A stretch of 64,000 bases of DNA from Collybiopsis luxurians FD-317 M1 (Eukaryota; Basidiomycota; Agaricomycetes; Agaricales; Omphalotaceae). The notes under the pieces are model-generated. The model was not told the DNA's origin and did no database searches. It was given only the letters and a program-made list of their open reading frames with translations. Both the position numbers and the translations under genes were made by a program. The stretch covers positions 6,462 through 70,461 of the forward strand of contig KN834873.1 in assembly GCA_000827265.1 (NCBI GenBank). Reading direction: 5' to 3'. Below, piece by piece: positions 58,601-64,000 of the stretch; within the stretch, counting starts at the first letter, position 1, and every line of letters begins with the position of its first letter.

Positions 58601-59790
58601 GGCAGCCCAAACAGGTTTCCAGGTTGGCAAGCCACTTAGAGGCCATGCTGAAACTGTTACCTTAGTAGCATATTCACCTGATAGTCAGTATGTAGTGTCT
58701 GGCTCTTATGATATGAGTAAGGATTTGGAATGCTCAAACAGGTCTGCAGGTTGGGGTGCCTCTCAAAGGCCACACTAAATGGGTGACCTCAGTGGCATAT
58801 TCACCTGATGGTCAATTTGTGGTGTCTGGCTCATGGGATAAGACAGTAAGAATCTGGGCTATTAATCTGGGCTATTAATCTGGGCTACTCAACCAGGTTT
58901 GCAGATTGTGGAGCTACTCACAGGTCACACTGATGGGGTTGCCTCTGCAGCATATTCACCTGATGGTCAATATGTAGTGTCTGGCTCTAATGATAAGACA
59001 GTAAGAATTTGGAATGCTCAAACAGGTCTGCAGGTTGGGTGGCCACTTGGAGGCCATACTGATGGAGTTACTGCAGTGGCATATTCACCTGATGGTCACT
59101 ATGTAGCATCTGGCTCAGATGATAAGACAATAAGGATTTAGAATGCTCATACAGGTCTGCAGACTAAGGAGCCCTTTAATGGCAACACTTATGGTGTTTG
59201 CTCTGTGGCATATTCGCCTAATGGACAATATGCAGTGTCTAGCTCTTCAGGAGGGTCAGTAAGAGTTTGGAATACACAAGCAGGTCTGCAGGTTGGGGAA
59301 CCACTCAAAGGGCACACAAGTTGGGTTACCTCAGTGGCCTATTCATTGAATGGTCATCATGTAGTGTCTGGTTTATATGATCACACTGTAAGAGTTTGGA
59401 GCACTCAAAGATCAGGGCATAGTTATGATCCCTCCCCTTCAGCTTACACTCCTCCTTCTGGAGCCATTCTTCCCTATTCATATCATATTCCCCTTCCTCC
59501 AGGTATTTCATTAGGCCATATTGATAGCTGTGGTTGGCTCTGCTCTCAAAGTGGGGAACTCATCCTTTGGCTTCCTCCCTGGATAAAGGGTGATTTCAGA
59601 GATAAATTCTAAATCCATACCATTCCTGCTGATGCTCCAAATTCTGCCCTTACTGTGGACTGGTCAAATTTTGTTTATGGAATGAAATGGACCGACTGTT
59701 GGGATTCCACTTGCATTGTCATATCAAACAATAAATGTAAGTTCACTTCCTGCCAAACTCCTTTGCACATTATTGATCTACCATCCAGGA
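55682..59790 (+). pseudogene. NACHT-WD40 (NLR-like) receptor, copy C, decayed
   Basis: The layout follows copies A and B, but the gene is clearly dead. The acceptor of intron 1 is lost (AACTCAGG changed to AACTCTGG). The P-loop reads GLAESGKS (Gly115 to Glu). A frameshift near 56372, a poly-T expansion near 56622, and stops at 56798 and 56861 break the NACHT half. In the propeller part a deletion near 58712 shifts frame, a 13-bp unit ATTAATCTGGGCT is triplicated at 58851-58886, and a TAG lies at 59139. Intron 3 signals remain intact. About 13 WD40 repeats are readable instead of 14. Several stops look like C to T or G to A changes. Confidence 0.9.
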
Positions 59791-60944
59791 TTTTACTACT
59801 GCTTTTATCTTCCTGTTATGCCCTGACCATTATCCTTCATTACTTGTTTGTTTATTGCTTATATTACTGTGCAGTAATTGCAGAGCATTGTTTTGATGCT
59901 TGTCTAAGTGCCCATTCTGCATTTTTCATTTCCAGAACTACCCATTTGAGTTCCTGCACTCCTTTCCTTTTGGAGCTCTGAAACACATTATTGGATCATC
60001 TATTCATTTTCAATCACATATTCAGTTGTCACAGGATACTAATACACCGGTGATTGGGTTTCTCAACCTCAGTCTTGGAATTTTGCATTGATATCTTGTG
60101 TCTCTGTCCCTGTCTTTGTTTTTTCCTTGCTTTTTTGCTCATAGGTATCTCTCTCAATATATTTTACTGGTTGGAACCTGTAGTGTGAGTTCCCTGTCAG
60201 CGCCTACTTCTGATTATTAGTAGGTCCAGAGTACTTGACTTAACTCTGGCACTGCACTCTGTCCAATTGAGGTTGAGGTTCCAGACCCTCTAATATTTTT
60301 CAGCATGGGGATGCCATAACTGAGTGGTGAGTGGTGAGTGGTGAGCTGGCAAACCTTTACTTGTGTGACCCTTATTGTCATATTGAGAAAATACCAAAAT
60401 AACTTGAATACAAAGCTGGATGCTTTAAACAACTGGAGAGTATTAAATTTTAAGTGTCCAGTGTCAGAATACTGTATCTATCTTTAGTGCTGCCTGCGGC
60501 AGCAATCCCCAACTCCATCAACAGAAATTAATTGTTCTGTCATAATGGTGATACATTTTCAGAGTATTCAGGAAGCTAACTGACAAAATGTCACTGGGAA
60601 TATCAATCCTCTTTTTTGAGAGGAAAATATCTGAGCAAAAGATGTGCAATATCAGCTCCAAATGTTTGCAAGTCCATCTCACAGATAGACTAGTCCAGAT
60701 TCCCATTGAAGGGCAAATGAGTGGCATACAGCTTGACACATGTTCTCACAATGTTGGGGGTAGTAGTAGGTTTGGTGGTTCAAGAAGAATTTGCAGGAAA
60801 GGACATCAGGGTCTCTAGACTTATTTTTTCTGAGTCAGCAACAGCAGTGGAACCCTAAAACTGATGACAGGCAACTATTGCTATATCCATTGGCAATGTT
60901 TATTATTTACAGAAGGTCTATCCCAGCTGGGTATCAGAGGTTAT
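59791..60944 (+). other. 3' flank of NLR copy C
   Basis: This aligns with 5329-6550 and 20709-21510. There is no supported gene. It ends abruptly at the gypsy-like relic. Confidence 0.5.
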
Positions 60945-60961
60945 GAACACTAGTTAAGATA

Positions 60962-63222
60962 ATGGCTGACAGTGCATACAGCACTGAAGTTATCACACAG
61001 ATCAAGAGGGAGAAAAGTGCCACTAGATTGTTTAAGTATTTAGGTGCCTTTATATACAAGTACACAGTATTTAGAATGTTCTAGTAGGTACTGTAAGTAT
61101 CTGACTAATGTTCATAGATGAGTAAGGCAAGAGGGAAATGAAAGAGAAACTACAAAAATGTTCTGTAATATTCTACAGGCTTCTACAAGCTTCTTAGCTT
61201 GCACTTGCACTCAAACTGAAATCTACAACAAGAAAATGTGTAATGCTAACATATCTGTAGGGCTTAATTGCTGGTAGATTGACAATTAATACATTAAGAT
61301 ATAATGAATGGCCTGGTTTAATATCACTGGACTACCTTGACAAGCCATTTGAGGAGAGTTCAAACACAAATTTTCACACCTTGAGGATCTGAGTAGTGAC
61401 CAGGGAGAGGAAGAAATTGCTATGGGTTTCCATTTCAGTAAAGCTGGAGAGTTGATAATAGATGGCTGGAAACAAGTGGAATATGGAGTATTTTTGCAAC
61501 CTGAACTTGTGGAGACCTATGTTCAAGCATTGCACAACCAGCTGCAAAAAAGAATTTAAAACCAAAGACCTGATTGTGGAGAACTACTTTAATCATACTG
61601 TTGACCAGGAGAATAAATAGATTTTTAATGTATGGCGTGAAGGGATGATCTCCCTGCCACCTGAACTGGGAAAACAAGGTGACAACATTAATACCAAAGA
61701 AACACTGGAGTCAGCGTCACAACCATGTTGTAGTCAGTATGCAATGTCCCAGAACAAAGAAACACCTACAAAGAAACATCCTGATGATATTGAGAAGAAT
61801 GAAACAGAGGAGCCAGCTAGGCCTTCAAATTGTCCTCAGAACTCCCTGAGAACATTGAAGCAACTTGGGTGACATCAACAGAAAGAACACACCACAGCAG
61901 TGTATAAGTGTAAACAATGGAATCATGTCTGGGGATGTAGCAAGATTAGCAGAAGAGCAGAAGCTCATACACAAGTTCATGCAACTGCAAGAGAAGGCAT
62001 TTGCATGGTGTCTAGAAGGTGGAACCTTTAAAGAGGAATTCTTTCCACCAATGAAAGTGCCGGTATTCCTGCACAAGCTATGGGTGGAAAGAAATATTCC
62101 TATTCCTCCTGGTATATTTGATGAGGTATGAAAGATTATAAAAGCAAAAATAGATGCAGGGGTCTATGAACCCTCTAGTGCCAGCTATTGCTCAAAATGG
62201 TTTTGCATAGTAAAACAGGATGGTAAGAGCTTAAGACTGGTACACAGTCTTGAACCACTCAACAAGGTTACAATTCAATACTCTGGAATTCCACCAGCAA
62301 CTGCAGATGTTGCCCGAAACATGGCTGGACAAGCATGCAGGGCCACTCCGGATCTGTATGTTGGGTATGATGAGAGACCATTGTCTGTCTTTTCCAGAGA
62401 CCTCACAACATTTCAAACACTGTTTGGTCCCCACAGGCTAGTAAAGCTACCCATGGGTTGGATGAACTCTGTTCCCATTTACCACAATGATGTTACATAT
62501 ATTTTACACAATGAAATACTGCACATTACCATTCTGTATGTGGACAGTGTGCCAGTTTGCAGTCCTGCAACTAGGTGCAAACTCTCAGGAGGCGGCTACA
62601 AGGTTATTAAAGAGAATAAAGGGATCTGACCATTTGTCTGGGAGCACTTCCAGAACTTAAATTGTGTGGTTCAATGTATGAAACATGCTTGCAGAACTTT
62701 CTCCAGGACTAAGGCATCTCTCTGCTGCATAGAAATAGTTGTTGTTGGACAAAAATGTACATATGAGGGACAAGTGCCAGATGACAAGATTGCAGAAGTT
62801 GTGCTTACTTGGCCTGCCTGCTGAGATAAATCTGATGTTTGAGCCTTTTTCTGGAACAGCAGGGCAGCTTAGAATCTTTATTGAAAACTATGCAAAGAAG
62901 GCTGCATGACTTAGAAAGCTGACAAACAATATTACTTGGGAATGGGGACTGGAACAGGAAATGACAATGGAGTTGTTGAAAGAAGGTGTACAAAAGACTC
63001 CAGCGTTATGCCCAATCAATTATGACTGGGACACATATTTGTATAAAGCTGTTAGTTGGTATATATATCAGCTGGACCCAATGGACAAAGAAGCAATACT
63101 TCTGTTATTTCAGGTCCCTAACATTAAATGATAGAGAAGTGCATTTCTGTCAGTCAAAAATGGAGCTCTATGAGTTAAAACTATCCCACTTTGCAGAAGG
63201 AATAGCCTTGGTTGCTGAATAG
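60962..63222 (+). pseudogene. Ty3/gypsy-type Gag-Pol relic
   Basis: A Gag-like start (MADSAYSTEVITQIKREK, 60962) soon runs into stops. Pol is readable in pieces: WVERNIPIPPGIFDEV (about 62080), KIDAGVYEPSSASY, SLRLVHSLEPLNKVTIQYSG, DLYVGYDERPLSVFSRDLTT and LPMGWMNSVPIYHNDVTYIL. The usual YVDD/YIDD catalytic box is YVDS (about 62540), so it is inactive. Connection (TYEGQVPDD) and RNase H pieces (TLNDREVHFCQSKMELY, about 63120) follow. This pol type is widespread in mushroom genomes. No LTR was found. GGTATCAGAGG at about 60945 resembles a primer-binding site of the initiator-tRNA type, but this is weak. Multiple stops and gaps. Confidence 0.8.
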
Positions 63223-63293
63223 TAAATCATCTTTTGGCAATGTAGGGTTCAGTTTTGAGAGAAACATTATCTCCATCCTTTCTTGAGCCTTCT

Positions 63294-63719
63294 TTACCTC
63301 ATCTGGTCCTTTGATAGCTCCTGAATCAGGTAAAGCTTCACAGGAGTGATATTCTTCATCTGAAGAGGAGCCAGAGTCTGATTTGCCAACTGAGTTGGAA
63401 GTTCGATAATGGTGAGGTGAAGAGGAAGAGAAAATATTGGAATGATGAGGGACATAAGAATTAGAGTCATCCCTAAGTGATAGAGAAGCAGAACAATCAG
63501 AATTGGAATTGGAAGCCTCGGGAGATGCTCTATTGGGAAGAGCATCATGATCTTCTTCAGTGGACTGCTTGGGGGTTTTGGGCAGATTGAATGGGGATTT
63601 ACCCTCACCACATCCTTTGTATCTCTCCTGTGCTTCTCCTCAAGGATGTTTGCAGCTGGGATGAGTGGTTCCAGAATGCTGAGACCGATGTTTTCTAATC
63701 TCAAGGCCTGATTTGCCAT
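63294..63719 (-). other. Unrecognised open frame, possible retroelement fragment
   Basis: This is a minus-strand frame of 141 codons starting MANQALRLENIGLSILEP and ending KLYLIQELSKDQMR. It lies directly after the gypsy relic and in opposite orientation. The first 35 residues look like a soluble helical segment; the middle is an unusual Ile/Leu/Pro-rich run that suggests a frameshift. It could be part of a second element's Gag running off the window. I do not recognise the family. Confidence 0.25.
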
Positions 63720-64000
63720 AGTATGTCTTGATATTTACTATAATGAATAAAAACTTATTAGAAGAACTTAAATTAAACAACATGTCCATCTACTCATGCT
63801 TTGCAATTTCAGTTGCCCTTCAGAAACTCTTCTCAACATTCAAAAGCCCATCAAGTCCCTTGAATAAGGGATTATATTAGGATCCAACCACACAGTAGAT
63901 GGTAGCATGCATGGCTTCTTCAGCATTGGTAGTACTGGGAAGCTTAGCTGCTAAAGCCTCTGGCATAGTGTGCTGAGAGGGAAAAATCATCTGGGTATGG
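63720..64000. other. Window end, no gene called
   Basis: AT-rich sequence. A minus-strand reading near 63870-63990 (MPEALAAKLPSTTNAEEA) is open for a short way and may belong to the fragment at 63294. Confidence 0.3.

Larger units (their letters stand above)
52073..60930. repeat. Segmental duplication block C (NLR unit, third copy)
   Basis: This matches 1-6550 of block A, interrupted by a palindromic element (53241-55070) and a SINE-like repeat (55086-55303). Similarity to A and B ends at TATCCCAGCTG near 60944, where gypsy-like sequence begins. Confidence 0.85.

Noticed and set aside
1..64000. tRNA, rRNA or telomeric repeats
   Set aside because: I looked for cloverleaf arms, conserved rRNA blocks and TTAGGG arrays and saw none; a covariance-model search would be needed to exclude a degenerate tRNA.

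Overview
The window reads as nuclear DNA of a filamentous fungus, most likely an agaricomycete-type basidiomycete. The reasons are very short introns (38-54 nt) with CTAAC/CTAAT-like branch sites, NACHT-WD40 receptor genes, a basidiomycete-type polytopic membrane protein, a PIF/Harbinger transposon with its helper gene, a LINE with a C-terminal RNase H, and a Ty3/gypsy polymerase of the kind common in mushroom genomes. I cannot name the species.

The backbone is one segmental duplication present three times. Block A (1-10835, cut by the left window edge), block B (15262-34870, swollen by insertions) and block C (52073-60930) each carry one NACHT-WD40 (NLR-like) gene with the same exon plan. 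B and C also share an older upstream part (12632-15261 and 49730-52072) that holds decayed exons of an unrecognised gene. The three receptors sit at different stages of decay. Copy A (1096-5254) is intact with four exons. Copy B (16484-20710) has one nonsense codon just after the Walker B motif. Copy C (55682-59790) is full of frameshifts and stops and has a damaged P-loop. Such receptors are thought to sense non-self with the WD40 propellers, switch by the NACHT domain, and signal through a short N-terminal piece, here encoded on two small 5' exons.

Between blocks A and B lies one apparently expressed host gene, a multi-exon polytopic membrane protein (10926-12525) with a SINE-like insertion in an intron.

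The rest is mobile DNA. Two hAT-type MITEs have clean 8-bp target duplications (7108-7854, 23170-23891). A degraded LINE (about 24860-33778) is interrupted by a foldback element (29280-30048). There is a full-length but stop-ridden PIF/Harbinger element (38125-41948), a 1.6-kb Tc1/mariner element with 172-bp inverted repeats (46603-48202), a 1.83-kb near-perfect palindrome (53241-55070), a Ty3/gypsy relic (60962-63222), four copies of a SINE-like repeat, and AT-rich repeats with CCTGAG/CCTAGG-rich ends.

Base composition is mosaic. CpG-containing stretches (1-1460, 10740-16860, 48300-56050) alternate with long CpG-poor stretches. Paired repeat copies show CG changed to TG or CA, and many transposon stops read as CGA to TGA. 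This points to methylated-cytosine decay of the transposon-rich parts. The switch falls inside the receptor genes: promoter and first exons keep CpG, the body does not.
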